In this document: positions 50,901 to 61,711 of the stretch, piece by piece
Layout: every line of letters starts with the position of its first letter
Numbering within the stretch: position 1 is the stretch's first letter
Source: Porites lobata
Taxonomy: Eukaryota; Cnidaria; Anthozoa; Scleractinia; Poritidae
Direction: 5' to 3'
NCBI GenBank assembly: GCA_942486035.1
Contig: CALNXK010000025.1
Coordinates: 2,673,501-2,737,500, forward strand
DNA: 64,000 nt
Position numbers and translations under genes: made by a program
The notes under the pieces: generated by a model
Told to the model about the DNA's origin: nothing
Databases searched by the model: none
The model's input: the letters and a program-made list of their open reading frames with translations, nothing else

Positions 50901-53900
50901 AACTAAAAGACAGCAGATCGTGTTTCATAACTAGATGACGTGTATTTTATAAATGCGTGCAGCTCGTGCAAGGTGAAATTATGCTAATTTCAATCATCAT
51001 CATCCTTCTTTTTTATTTGGAAAAAAAACAGCGAACTCGTCTTTCTGTTTCCTCGAAACTTCAAAATTAGTTTCCCCTCAGTTTTTACTGTTTACCTTGT
51101 TTTGTTTTAGAGAGAAAAACGGAGAAAAAACCTTACAACTAACCTCAATAAATTTTGTTTACATGCGGTTACCGGATTTGTAACGCATTGCGCGAATCGC
51201 CATGGCGCGTTGCACCCGAGAAGCAAAGTTTGAAGAAGTACAACGCCACTATATCAATATATATCAATCTAATTTTTTGTTATGTTATATAAAATTTATC
51301 CCCCTTTAGCATACGTAAAAATTGAGGTTAAGAAGTGTTAAGCTTTTGCAAACGAAACAGCGAAAGACGATTAGGTGATATTTAGTGGAAGGAGGAGGAA
51401 TTCAACACTTTCAAACTAAACTCAAATTTTGGCATTATACGACCGACAAGCTTGACTTATAGACGTACAGACACAAACATATGAAATTGTTTATTGATAC
51501 TGTTATGAAACGAATTTATCTATTTAACATTGTAGCCTGAAATTACAGAAAGAAAATAGGATTTCCGGTTTGCTTAAAGGAAAATTCCGCCGGCCTTCAA
51601 GCGCACCGGAAGCGCAGAAAGAGCGCTCGTGCCAGTCCTACTCCGCATCACATATTAAATGAAGAGCGGAGCGCTCGTTTCACCGCCCAACCTTTATCCG
51701 CCCTGCTGAAAGCCATCTTAATCCGGTTTTAAAATAATTCGTTGGATGAACATGTTAAAATTTCATTTCGTGAATGGGAGCTATTTCAAGTGCTTTTGTC
51801 TTGGCTGCATTCTCTTCAGCATGACTGTTGCCTCTCCGATTTAAACGAAAGCGAAACGACCTTTGTAACTATGGCGGACTAAGAAAGCTGTTTATAACGC
51901 GAATTTGAACTTCCCTTCCAGTGCACAGTAGAACTAGAGATCTTGAAGGTAGGATGTGCAAATGAAGTCATCCATTCTTTAAGTTAGAAAATAATTGTAA
52001 CGATTAACAAATGTAGACTTTCGTTCTTTGAAAGATTTCGTTGATTTACAACAGTTATGCACTTATCAATTGAAACCCCGACCCCCCCCCACCCCGGGCC
52101 AAGGTGGGGATTTGACTTGACATCATTACAAATCTTAGCAAACTCCCACCCTACTGGGGCATATTGACTGGTAAAACCCCCACCCAGGTGGGGAAACCTT
52201 TTTAATTCCCTGACTGACTTTATTAATATTTCGTTCGAATTTTCAACTTCTTAATATTGACAAATTTACTACAGCAAAAAGGCAAATATGATAACAGACC
52301 AAGATATAAATACAACAAATATTTGACAATAAGTAAACATAATGACCCCTACCCACTTATAAAAAAGTCAGGGTACAAAATGGATGATGGAGTAGCACAT
52401 TGCTATAAAGTTATATTAAAAGGAAATCCATTACCATCTCCATTGAAAGTAATATCTGCAATGATAATTTTAATTGAAAATAGCAGCCAACATACCTTAA
52501 CCTTCACAAGCTGATGTTATAAATAGACTGCATAAAATAGTTCCTAATAGGAGCTATATTTTTTATTTTGGCTTAAAGAATGAGGAAATATAGAACTTCA
52601 GAAACCACATGGGTTTAACACTAGACGTTAAACGAGCTGTGTCATGAAATTTACCAAAATGTAGGCTGTGGGAACTGCCACCAAATTGAGTGAAACATAA
52701 AAATAGCCGCTTAAGACATTAAAAGATGGTATAAATGACTCAGCAAATACAAAAGAAGGTACAGATGGGAAAACATGAAGAAGATTAAAAGCGGATTGAA
52801 ATTTTGGTTTTTGAAAACTTGTTAACCTAACAGTTTTTCAAAGTTCATTGTTTTTGTCCGTAACGCTTGATATGCTTGGGAGAAACATCTGTTTAAAACG
52901 AAGCTTTGATTTCTTCATTTCTTTGCCAACGTAACGCTCAAAAGCGAATAGGGACCACGAACTGGCAATATTAACAAAATGAACCAGATAGCCGTGACAC
53001 AGCACCTTTTATAATAAGTAGAGGAGTTTGTATCTGCATTGTTTGAGAAGTTTTGAATAACAATAACAATTTCCAGTCAACGAACCATGAAAGCTCAAGG
53101 CAAAATCGCAAAGGATTAGTCTCAGTGAAGAAATGAAAGGAAAAACAATTAGGAAACTTACGGCCGAGCAATACATCAAAATACCAGTGATCACGTGAAG
53201 AAATTACCGTGAGGAAACTAGGCACGAGTCAAATCCCCACCTCGCTCCTCGACTTCCATGGACTTCCATGAATATGCTAAGCAAATCCTGAGAAATCCCC
53301 CACCCCCACGGGCTAACCATGCCTTCAAATACCATAAAAATCCCCCACATTGCCCCACATAAGCCCGGGGTGGGGGGGGTCGGGGTTTCAATTGATAAGT
53401 GCATTACAAAATCTCGATCTTCAGTGGACGAGACTGACACGCATGCTGCCGGCTGCCTTATGTCTCGTAAAGGAATGGATATTCATATTTAGCGCAAAGA
53501 AAGAAAAAGGTCACTGATTTTTATAAGCTAAGAAATTATGTAAACACTCGTTCAGGTGTCGTTCGCATTTTTGTTTTTTGCTCCTTTCGTTTTTAGTTCC
53601 ACGCGATAGAATTCTTAGTTTAATATAAGCTGAAGCTTTAGAAATTAAAGCAAAAACATTTAGACGTGTTTGCGTGTATTTTCCATTAAAAATAAATTAA
53701 ATTTAAGCCTTTTATTTTTTGCCCGGAAATCCAGGCGGGAGGGGGGGTCTTCCACCTTGGAAATCCAGTTGGGAGGGGGGGTCTTGTGCTTCAGGAAATC
53801 CAGGTGAGAGGGGGGGTTAAAAAAGGACCCCATCCGTCGGGGGGATGTGGATTTTTTCTGGAATAACCCATTAAAAAAAAAAAAACTTTGATTTCTTTGG

Positions 53901-55640
53901 CATATCCCAGGCTAAGCCGCTTGAAATTCCTAACCCCCAACCCCCACTTTTCTCTGTTATTAAACTTTGTGGCTTATGAAAGCTTATGAAATCCACAAAA
54001 CATTAATCCAACTACTGCATTTACTCGTGATCATGATCAAACCCTTTGTTTTAGGTGCAGTCAGTGTGAAATGTCATTTGTGACCAAACACAACTGCAAA
54101 AGGCACGAACAACGTGCTCACAACAGGCCTTTCAAGGTGATTTAGAGAATTCTATTTTCTTTAATCTAGTGTTATTTTAAAGGCAGCTATTAGGCAACAT
54201 CCAAATATTAGAGTTTGTATATGGCATGTTGTTTGAAAGATTGATTTAAAATAATGAGGGAGACCTTGGGTGCTTCTAAAAATAGTCAGTTAAAAGGCAG
54301 AAGAACAAAGGAAAGGTTAATGAAATCCTCATTCACATCTATCCTCCTTTTCACAGCAGCTTTGAAAAAGTACTTCTCCTCTACTCTGCACCATTACGTT
54401 TTGCTTATAGTGCCCTCTTCCTGCCTGTTTTCCCCTTTTTGGCCTCAAATAGCCACATTAAAAGCTGCAATCAAAATGTGACATTATGTTTGTACTTAAT
54501 TCAAACATTTTGAAACTTTTTCACCATGCACTGTTATCTCAGACTAGTAATGAGTACTCAATACATGCACTTGACAGTGTTGCTTGTTGTTAATCTGTAC
54601 TTTTGTGCTAATTGTTTGTATTATGTTGTGATTTTTTATATACACTTTTCTTTTGGATTGATCTTAACAGTGCCCTTATGAAGGCTGTGAGCTGGAGTTC
54701 ATGAGATGTAATCAGCTGAAGATCCATCAGTTTGCTCACACTAGTGAAAAACCTTTCAAGTTAGTAAACCTATGCAGTGCCAATAATTTTTTTTATATCT
54801 TGTGCATAGTACTTAAGGCGAAATGGGCAAAACAAATTTCTAAGTGATTAACCAATAAATTAAACTCAATTTTGCAATGTATGCAGGGCTGGCAAAAGGC
54901 AAAAATCAGAGGATTAAGACTGCTTGCAATTCAAGATCCGATCATTTTTTTCTGAGGCCCAAAATTTCCTACATACCATTTTCCCACACCCATCAATGTG
55001 AATGAGAAAATAATGAACGACACATTACTTACTGTGGACCAACTTTCCATGAAAAATATGATTTATCGTACATTACAGTGTTTTAAGCAAAAATTCTTTA
55101 GAAAAATGCCCTGGAGAGAAAGACTCTTCATCTAAACAAGCATACAAATGTATACTGCTACGAATGTAGTGGTTCAAATTCAGTAGAAACCAAACAGCCC
55201 TCTGATTTTGTGTTCTATATTTTAGTCATAACTTTGCACTTGTACCAAATTGTGGTCCCAATAAAACATTTTAAGTCCCCTTTCCAGGTTGTTAAGGGTC
55301 AAATAATTTATTGGTAGTTTTAGACTAGTGAGGTTAAAATAATGTAAATGTTACTTACAAATAATATTTTATGGTAGGTGTAAAGAGAGAGGTTGTCTAG
55401 CCATGTTTGATTCACCTGGAAAACTAAAGCGTCACCAAAAGAGGCATGATGAAGGTAAACCGTGATCAACAGCAGTCTTAATAACAGAAGCATGCATATA
55501 ATAATACCAACTCCCAAATCATCCTGGAGCTTCTTTCCTGGTTTATCCTTAAAGAGTTCAAAAAATCTACCAGATAAAAAAGTCTTTTGAGCTTTTCTTT
55601 GCCATATAGTCTAGAAATTCCATAAAATATATTATTTTTT

Positions 55641-55691
<51 letters not shown>

Positions 55692-56547
55692 TTTATTTAT
55701 TTATTTTAAATTTTATAGTGGGGTTTCTGGCTTTGATCAGGTTTTTAGTTTACAGCGATTACCACTAATATGGGCCCTCGAAGGGTTTTTCTCTCTGTTG
55801 AAATCTTTTTGTGGATGTCAATAAACTGTTTCCATAGTTTTCTCACGTGCTCTGACAGAGATTGTGCAAAACAAAGAGCTCTCTGAAAGCTGAGTGAAAT
55901 AGACGAAACACTCTCCATAGTTTGCGTAAAGGTTTTCAGGTTGTTTATTTATTTGATTGTGTGAAAACACGGGAGCCGTGGACGAATTGCCAAGGAGTAG
56001 AAATTCAAAAAAATGAAAGATATCACACTGACAAGGGAAAAAAGTTTCCTCTAAATGGAGGCTGTTTTCGAAAATGAATTTTGTAACCTGCAGATCTACT
56101 TATCATTCTTCATGTTGTTGAATAGAATTCAGAACTAGTAAGAACTCAGAGGAGTTGTGAGTGTGTATTGAGAAAGCTTATGTGGTTGTAACTTACAGTG
56201 TTTAAATAAGTTGATAATTTGAGTCCCCCCCTACAAACACTCAACAAATTTGTACTCCTCGTAATCTTGACATGAAGCGGTGTCAGATCTTGTAGCAAAA
56301 TATTGCAAAAATGGTTTAAATGCCAACATGTTCCTCCGAGTGCTCTGGAAAGGGGGAAAGAATCTTCTCTTGGCCAATGTGTGAAAACCATGGTAACGGT
56401 TGATTGACAAAAAAACCCTGAGTAACTTTTTTTTTGTAATTTTTCTCATCTAAGGGGCAGCACCCTTCTTTCCAAGATGTCGCAATGATGCTTTTGCTTA
56501 TGAATGGTTGCGGAAGCATGTGTCATCCCACAAGTGTGGCATATTTT
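47943..56547 (+). CDS. GTF3A: Transcription factor IIIA homologue (partial, 6 exons found)
   Basis: Exons: 47,943-48,047, 49,442-49,542, 54,055-54,136, 54,671-54,759, 55,378-55,454 and 56,455-56,547. Each has GT/AG borders and matching phase (0, 2, 0, 2, 1). Each encodes about one C2H2 finger: CDYKRCGKSF...HTGE; CPHEGCQKSFIRAVHLKRHL; CSQCEMSFVTKHNCKRHEQR; CPYEGCELEFMRCNQLKIHQ; CKERGCLAMFDSPGKLKRHQ; and a sixth, RCRNDAFAYEWLRKHVSSHK then CGIF. One finger per exon, NQLKIHQFAHT in the fourth finger found here and the odd finger near the end fit TFIIIA, which binds the 5S rRNA gene internal promoter and 5S rRNA itself. ATG 47,943 is preferred over 47,922 for its AAAATGG context. The sixth finger lacks its first Cys. 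The expected further exons (fingers 7-9 and tail) were not found. The last donor (TTTT|GTGAAG) is weak. Confidence 0.85.
48048..49441. other. GTF3A intron 1
   Basis: AT-rich. AATTAAAAA/TTCATTT direct repeats at 48,870-48,960 and a perfect short palindrome (ATAGTATAAAATTTATACTAT) at 49,071-49,091. No gene inside. Confidence 0.5.
50462..51705. mobile_element. hAT-like non-autonomous element, perfect 35-bp TIRs, 8-bp TSD
   Basis: The ends (CAGGGCGGATAAAGGTTGGG and the next 15 bases) are exact inverted repeats over 35 bases. They are flanked by the 8-bp direct repeat CTGAAAGC (50,454-50,461 and 51,706-51,713). An 8-bp duplication with CAG-type ends is the hAT signature. The 1,244-bp interior has short open frames (50,551-50,862; 50,646-50,906) without recognised domains. 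Confidence 0.92.
52058..53403. mobile_element. Harbinger-like TIR element, TTA TSD, carrying a nested MITE
   Basis: The left end TGCACTTATCAATTGAAACC, then a CCCCG/C-run, is mirrored at the right (GGTTTCAATTGATAAGTGCA). TTA lies on each side (52,055-52,057; 53,404-53,406). CCCCACCTTGG-like subterminal sequence is repeated. The 85-codon frame at 52,257-52,514 is unrecognised. A MITE of the 7,894 family lies inside at 52,630-53,011. Confidence 0.88.
52630..53011. mobile_element. MITE of the TTAAAGGAGC family, copy 2 (nested)
   Basis: AAACGAGCTGTGTCATGAAA at the left and GTGACACAGCACCTTTTAT at the right. The interior matches 7,894-8,273 (AAACATAAAAATAGCCGCTT, TTTTTGAAAACTTGTTAACC, AACAGTTTTTCAAAGTTCAT). 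Confidence 0.8.
55455..56454. other. GTF3A intron 5 with (AAT)n microsatellite
   Basis: (AAT)n at 55,644-55,691. TCAATAAACTGTTTCCATAG at about 55,818 repeats the sequence at 14,052. No separate gene. Confidence 0.6.
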
Positions 56548-57509
56548 GTGAAGGATAACAACAACGACGACAAAAAGATCATCTGATGTCATCCGTGTAT
56601 CTGTTTTTTGTCTTTGTTGGAGACGAAGTTGTGTTAGGTTTGTTAAAATGACCATTTCTAGGTTGAAAAGCACAGAAGCTCAGCCCAACTTCAAGGTTTT
56701 GTCCTTAAGCAATACTACTAATGATCTAGTCTTATTTGCTAGTTATTCATATCAGTTCATCTTTCTTTCACAACAACTGAGCGATTTCTTGCTCACTGAT
56801 TGGTTGATGAGCTATGGTCTTTGATCTTGTAGACCATGGAAATGAGGTTATGATGGCACACTTTGCTTTTCTCATAGCGCAAAAGTTCTGAGGAACTTTG
56901 CCAGAAATGGGCTGAACAATGTCAATGAAAAAATAGCCCAAGAATCAAAAAACAAATAATATTTTTTAAAGAAACATAGCATTGAAACGTCTAGCTTGCA
57001 GCTCGTGGTTCCACTTGAGTTTGTGCATTTTGACATCATTTCTACCAGACTGCATATGCTTAAAATCAACTTAAGTTCTCATGGTTGAAATTTGTTTTAA
57101 AGTGGTCGATTTTTTGTCTTATTTTCGGCCATTTGTACACATAAGGCACGACATTTGTAATATATTGTTGAGTTACGACTTCCAAATTTTATGCTGTTCT
57201 TACATTATAATGATTTATGCAGAGTCGGTTTTAAGTGAGGGTTATTTATAATCTCTTAATCTCTTTGTTATTATCTAAAATTAAGGAAACCGCTGGTGTT
57301 ATTTCTTAGCAAATAAGAAGTATCAAACACTGGCCTTACTTGTTCCTGCCCTGCTCTTTGTTCGTCAGCTTTTTTCGGACGTCTAACTGGTCCGCACGGA
57401 TGTCGCAGGTCTGTCACTAAGATTTTTATTTGCTAGGTAAATACAACACATTGGTGGGGAATTACAGTCTAAACAACTAGAGATTTCTTTTGCTTCTATT
57501 TTTGTACTA
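56548..57509. other. Downstream of the last visible GTF3A exon
   Basis: I searched by eye for a continuing zinc-finger exon with a phase-1 acceptor and found none. No other gene recognised. Confidence 0.4.
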
Positions 57510-58027
57510 CAGTAGAACCCCGATAACTCGAACTCCCTGCTAACTCGAACTAAGTCCTTAATTTTCCTTGGATTTTACCCCACTTTTCAGTCATTTTAAC
57601 TCGGTTAACTGGAACTAGGATAACTCGAATTCCTCGTTAACTAGTATTATATTTTTTTTTCCCTTGATCAAAAAGTCACTGAAATTTACCCCGGTAACTC
57701 GAACTGCGGTTCTCTTAACTCCACTCGGATGCTATCCCATTAGCTCTTCTTGCTGTATAAGGGTAAAAACACCAGAACTAACACTGTTCATCGCTTGATC
57801 AATTTCATTTAATTGGTGAAACGAACAGACCACGTTTTATCATAAAAAATACCTAATCACGTTACCGTTTTGATGAAAATTTGTTTGCACTGCACCATAC
57901 ACTGAAGTGCTGGAAAATTAGTGACTACCAATGTTTAACATGGCAGAGTAAATTTTGCAATCGACCCTGAAAACTCGAACTGTTTTTTGTTTCCTTTCAG
58001 AGTTGGGGTTACAAAGGTTCTACTGTA
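57510..58027. mobile_element. Mariner/pogo-like MITE, TA-flanked
   Basis: TACAGTAGAACCCCGATAAC at the left and GGGGTTACAAAGGTTCTACTGTA-type sequence at the right give inverted CAGTAGAACC/GGTTCTACTG ends with TA on each side. Subterminal AACTCGAACT/TAACTCGAAT motifs recur many times, which is typical of this MITE type. 518 bp, non-coding. Confidence 0.88.
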
Positions 58028-59014
58028 TTTGATTTTTATGGAAGTAGCTGGGGGTTCACTTTTGCAGTAGCCAGGGGAAAATCCCTGGCCTTCTGCCCTA
58101 AATGACAAGCCTGTGTTTGTACAGTGTTTATCTTTACTGTGAAGAATGATTGGTCAGTCAAGATTGTATTTTGGTTTGTTTTTGCTTTCATTCATGGCAC
58201 TCACTTTAGAACCACTCTATCGTGATTGTAATTTGAATATATTGTATATAAATAAAGGCATATGATTTAAATTATCAAAAATGTAAGTAAAAGTCAAATT
58301 TTTACAGCTCCAAGCCAGCTGCAAAACGTTTATTTTTACGGTCAACAGTGTGGGCATCCTTTGTAAAGAAAAATAAGTTTATTAATATTTGCTTTATTTC
58401 TGGTCGTATTTACTTGTAACATTGTTTTGGTCATATTTTCTTTTATTTTCTTTTAACATTTTCTGTAATTATGAAATTAAGAAAAACACAAGGAGTGTTT
58501 TGCATATCGCTAGGAATTAATTCTCTAATATTGCCAACTATTGATTGAACATTGCACAGTAACGGGCTTGTACAGTATGATTTAAACGCTCAAGTTCCTG
58601 CACTTGAAATTAGTAATTTTCAGTAGCTTTCCGCTTTTGAATTGTGAGACTTTAGGATTTCATCCACAGTTCCAAAAGGTCGAACCAATTTTTACAGCAT
58701 AACATACAGTACGAGAATCGCAATAAGCTTCATTCTCTTAGTTTCACTGTGGAACTTTCTCCACACTACAGTTGGTACACTGAACATAATCATACACTGA
58801 GTAACTCAAGCCCATGACATCCAGAGTGGCCGCAGGAAAGGTTAACATAACACGTTTTAGTGTTTTTAAATACAGTTTGTTTAATTTGGAATTGCTTCCT
58901 GTGGAAGTCAGAATTATCAGTAATTTGTCACTAATGTTTGTGTATCGCGTTCTCTGTTTTAAGAGTTCTGCGTTTGTTGTTTTAGTTCAGGACCCGGTAG
59001 TTTAAACGTTGAAT
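58028..59014. other. Intergenic
   Basis: AATAAA at about 58,250 (TATAAATAAAGGC) could be a polyadenylation signal on the plus strand. No coding exon recognised. Confidence 0.35.
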
Positions 59015-59122
59015 AGCGTTGTCCATCGCATAAATCGCTATCCGGAGGATAAGTATTAGGGAAACCAATTGGGTTATCCATTGTATAGAGATTTATCCGG
59101 TGGATAGAGTTATCCACTATGG
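59015..59122. repeat. Short repeat built of TATCCGG/CCGGATA motifs
   Basis: AAATCGCTATCCGGAGGATA, GGTTATCCATTGTATAGAGA, TTTATCCGGTGGATAGAGTT and ATCCACTATGG: alternating inverted and direct copies of a TATCC/GGATA core. It is a probable small MITE. Confidence 0.6.
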
Positions 59123-59743
59123 TAGTGAACAACTAGGGTTAGAAGGACAACGTGCTTTGTAAACTGATGTTGACATTTTTTCACTCTCACTGAGTTTTGT
59201 TCTCAAATTCATTAAAAAATATGTGAAACAGTTTTTAAAAGTGGTCATTCTTTTTTCTTTTATGGTGATTAAGGTACATGTTCATGTAAACCATATTATA
59301 TGGTTTTAGTATTGATATAATAAAAATTATTGACATTAAAATTAATGGAGCGCTGTAAAGTTATATGGTACGAATAGGTTATAAATATGAAAGGGTGTTC
59401 TTCAAATAGTATCAACAGAAATTTGATTCACTAACCAAAAAACGTTGATTCACGTCGATAGCTCCCGAGTTTCGCTATGTAATTCTGGCGCAGCTGGAAT
59501 TGACATCGTGTTGTCTGTCGCGCTTTAAATTTTTGAACTTCTTGCCACCGAAACTGCCGGCTTTCCGTATTTGTTCATTTGCCATAACGTTAGTTATAGA
59601 CGGAAAACCTTTTCCTTGCCATAAAACCTCGGAGAACGTTAAAGATACGTCGAAGATAACGAAACTTCTGATCGAGTCTTGAATCCGGTCCTTGGCTCTC
59701 TTGTCGTCCTTGTTTTCCTAGTTCGCTGGTTATACTTAAGATC
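59123..59743. other. Intergenic
   Basis: AT-rich first half; open frame at 59,500-59,682 without recognisable domain. No gene called. Confidence 0.35.
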
Positions 59744-59849
59744 TAGCCTGTATAACAGGGGTTATGTTTTCGAGTTTTTCAGGCGAGCGAGGAGCGCCAG
59801 ACACGCGATGGCTGAAAAACCAGAAAAAATATCGCTGTTATGCAGGCTA
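59744..59849. mobile_element. Small foldback element, TAGCCTG/CAGGCTA ends
   Basis: TAGCCTGTATAACAGGGGTT and TTTTTCAGGCGAG at the left fold onto GGCTGAAAAACC and CTGTTATGCAGGCTA at the right. The flanks CTTAAGATC and CCTAAGAGC match at 7 of 9 positions, consistent with a worn 9-bp duplication. Confidence 0.75.
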
Positions 59850-59949
59850 CCTAAGAGCACCGAAAAGAAATAAAAAATAAAATAAATAAAACGTTGACTT
59901 TATTTGAGTGTCAATGTAATGAGCATGAAATTACTAAAATATTGGAGGT

Positions 59950-60123
59950 GGTACCACCAATTTAGGTGGTTATCCGAGCCGCGCTAAGGTCTGGCCATTG
60001 TAAGGCAAAGGCGTTACCTTCTCACTAAGAGTATCGGTTCGGTCCCGGCCGGTCCAAACAATCGAACCCCGCAACCTTCCGCTCTGCAGTCGAGTTCTTC
60101 ATCGACTGAGCTTTAGGTAGTCC
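59950..60123 (-). repeat. tRNA-like sequence / SINE head (non-functional)
   Basis: On the minus strand, from 60,123, GGACTACCTAAAGCTCAGTC has an A-box-like AGCTCAGTCGATGAAGA and then GGGGTTCGATTGT, close to a B box. The arms do not form a standard cloverleaf, so I call a tRNA-derived repeat. On the plus strand next to it, GGTTCGGTCCC (about 60,036) is also B-box-like, hinting at two opposed tRNA-like units. Confidence 0.45.
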
Positions 60124-60664
60124 TTCCGCTGATTTAAAAACAGAACGAGAACGTCATTTGACGACGGGAAAGTGCGCAAAAAGGACTAAACTCGACTTCC
60201 GGTGCCCAATTTGCCGCTCAGCCATTGGTCAAGCCAAGACATCTTTAAGCGCCGCACGTCAACCGGAAGTGAGGCCTTCTCCCTTTTAGTTATATGCCTT
60301 GACGCCAACAAATTTGTATTGCTAAGTTTCTTTTCTTTTATAAAGACGATTTACCCAAGAGTTTCAACCAAGCTACTGCCCAACGATGCAAAAAGTCCAC
60401 TTCCGATTGACGTCCGTCTCTCATAAACGCTGTTGCTTAAGCTCCCTAATCACTATTACGTCCCCTTCAGTAGCCGGAGTTTCGATTGCCAAGCGAATGA
60501 GAAAATAGAGCCCGATATCAGATTAGTTCTCTATCTAACTTCTGGTTCTCTTCTTCGCTTTTTAGCTTTTATTGTTTTTTGTTTGTCATGGGTCTTCGCT
60601 TTCCTAGTTTCTGTCGTTCTCGTAATTTTCTTCTACTCCTCCGTGGATCTAGCCGAATATTTAA
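60124..60664. other. Intergenic
   Basis: Two plus-strand open frames (60,202-60,426; 60,433-60,735). The second is hydrophobic but runs into the repeat at 60,665, with no family resemblance. No gene called. Confidence 0.35.
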
Positions 60665-60968
60665 CAATTATTCCTCGAGTCCGAATGTGCTCTGAGTCAA
60701 TAGCCCATGAAGCCGAAGGCCGAATGAGCTATTGACTCAGAGGCCATGAGGGCGAGAGGAATAATTCTTTTAGTAAAATACAACTAGTTGGTCAAAAGTA
60801 TTGAGAATAAAAAAAAATTAGCTAGTTAAAGCTAGACTTTAATCCTTTTTTGCCGCCAAAAAGCCCGCGCTTTTCGCTGCTAATGGGCTATAACATATAG
60901 CCTAGTAGTAGCTCAACCAATCAGAACGCAGCATTGATAATAGACCACTAGTTGGATTTTACTAAAAT
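60665..60968. mobile_element. Palindrome-rich repeat (ATTGACTCAGAG and CTAGTTGG inverted pairs)
   Basis: CTGAGTCAATAGCCCATGAAG and its reverse GAGCTATTGACTCAG form a hairpin at 60,691-60,741. GTAAAATACAACTAGTTGG (60,774) and CCACTAGTTGGATTTTACTA (60,945) are a second, outer inverted pair enclosing about 190 bases. Non-coding. Confidence 0.75.
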
Positions 60969-61711
60969 TACATACTAGGTTAACGGAATAAAACGTATCC
61001 CATTACTCTGATTGATTTATAAATGGAGAAGGTCCGTCCTTTTTATAGTCAGTTCATGACCGTTCGGCAGCAGCGTAATTCCCTCGTCTCAACCAACTTT
61101 TTTGGCGTTGCTGGCGTCCCTATAAAAAGAGAATCCGTTAAAAGCCTTCAGAACAGTGTCAGAACCCATTCAATGGTTTACGTGCGTGGAGTGGAATAGA
61201 CTGGGAAAACGGAAACTTTCGAGTTGGAATCTCCATACAGTTCTAGTTTGGCTTACGCTGGTCCTTTTTTTTTGTCAGGCTATTTAGAAGAATGTTTAAT
61301 GTTTGCTTTTGCTTAGGTACTTAAATTTTCAGTACATTAGATTCTCGCAGGAGCCCATAACCCGGAGCTGAATTCTTGCGATGAAATAAAAAAGATTCAA
61401 GTTTATTCACAGATACGCAATTATGGCCAAAATATTAATTTAAAACTTAGTTACCTACAGAGCTAATAAACGGTATCGTTATCAGATACTTTGGCCGATT
61501 TTTTCATAGGTCTATAAACAGAGTAAACAGTGTTTCACGTCGTAATTATGTACCATTCAGTAGATCTGAAGCACTATCAGACTCAGACTCAGTCACTAAA
61601 ATTGTCATTTACAGATTTTGACTCTGGTCACAAGGAACTGTTCGTTTTCTATCACTGAAATCTATTGAAAGGCTCACGATTCTGATACAGGCTTTGTCGA
61701 GTCTTAGTCGG
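60969..61711. other. Intergenic
   Basis: No gene or named element recognised. Confidence 0.35.

Larger units (their letters stand above)
49798..53870. mobile_element. Composite TIR element in GTF3A intron 2 with nested insertions
   Basis: The left end GGGTTGTTCCAGAAAAAATC, then CACACCCCCCCGACGGATGGG, is mirrored at 53,829-53,870 (CCCATCCGTCGGGGGGATGT, then GGATTTTTTCTGGAATAACCC). Inside both ends lie tandem units of the type GGAAATCCAGGCGGGAGGGG (two at the left, three at the right, all in the same orientation). Two other complete transposons (50,462-51,705 and 52,058-53,403) sit inside it. Without them the element would be about 1.5 kb. No transposase is recognisable. Confidence 0.85.

Noticed and set aside
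50551..50906. Possible transposase in the hAT-like element
   Set aside because: The two open frames are short, overlap each other and show no hAT dimerisation or catalytic motif.
52257..52514. 85-codon ORF inside the Harbinger-like element
   Set aside because: No recognisable DDE or Myb motif and no partner exon; left uncalled.
56641..56700. Candidate next GTF3A exon after TTTCTAG
   Set aside because: With the required phase the frame hits a stop codon immediately and no zinc-finger residues appear.
60056..60123. Possible tRNA gene on the minus strand
   Set aside because: A-box-like and B-box-like sequences, but no consistent cloverleaf and a degenerate B box.
60433..60735. 100-codon hydrophobic ORF
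   Set aside because: Its last third lies in the palindromic repeat at 60,665 and the remainder has no recognisable domain.
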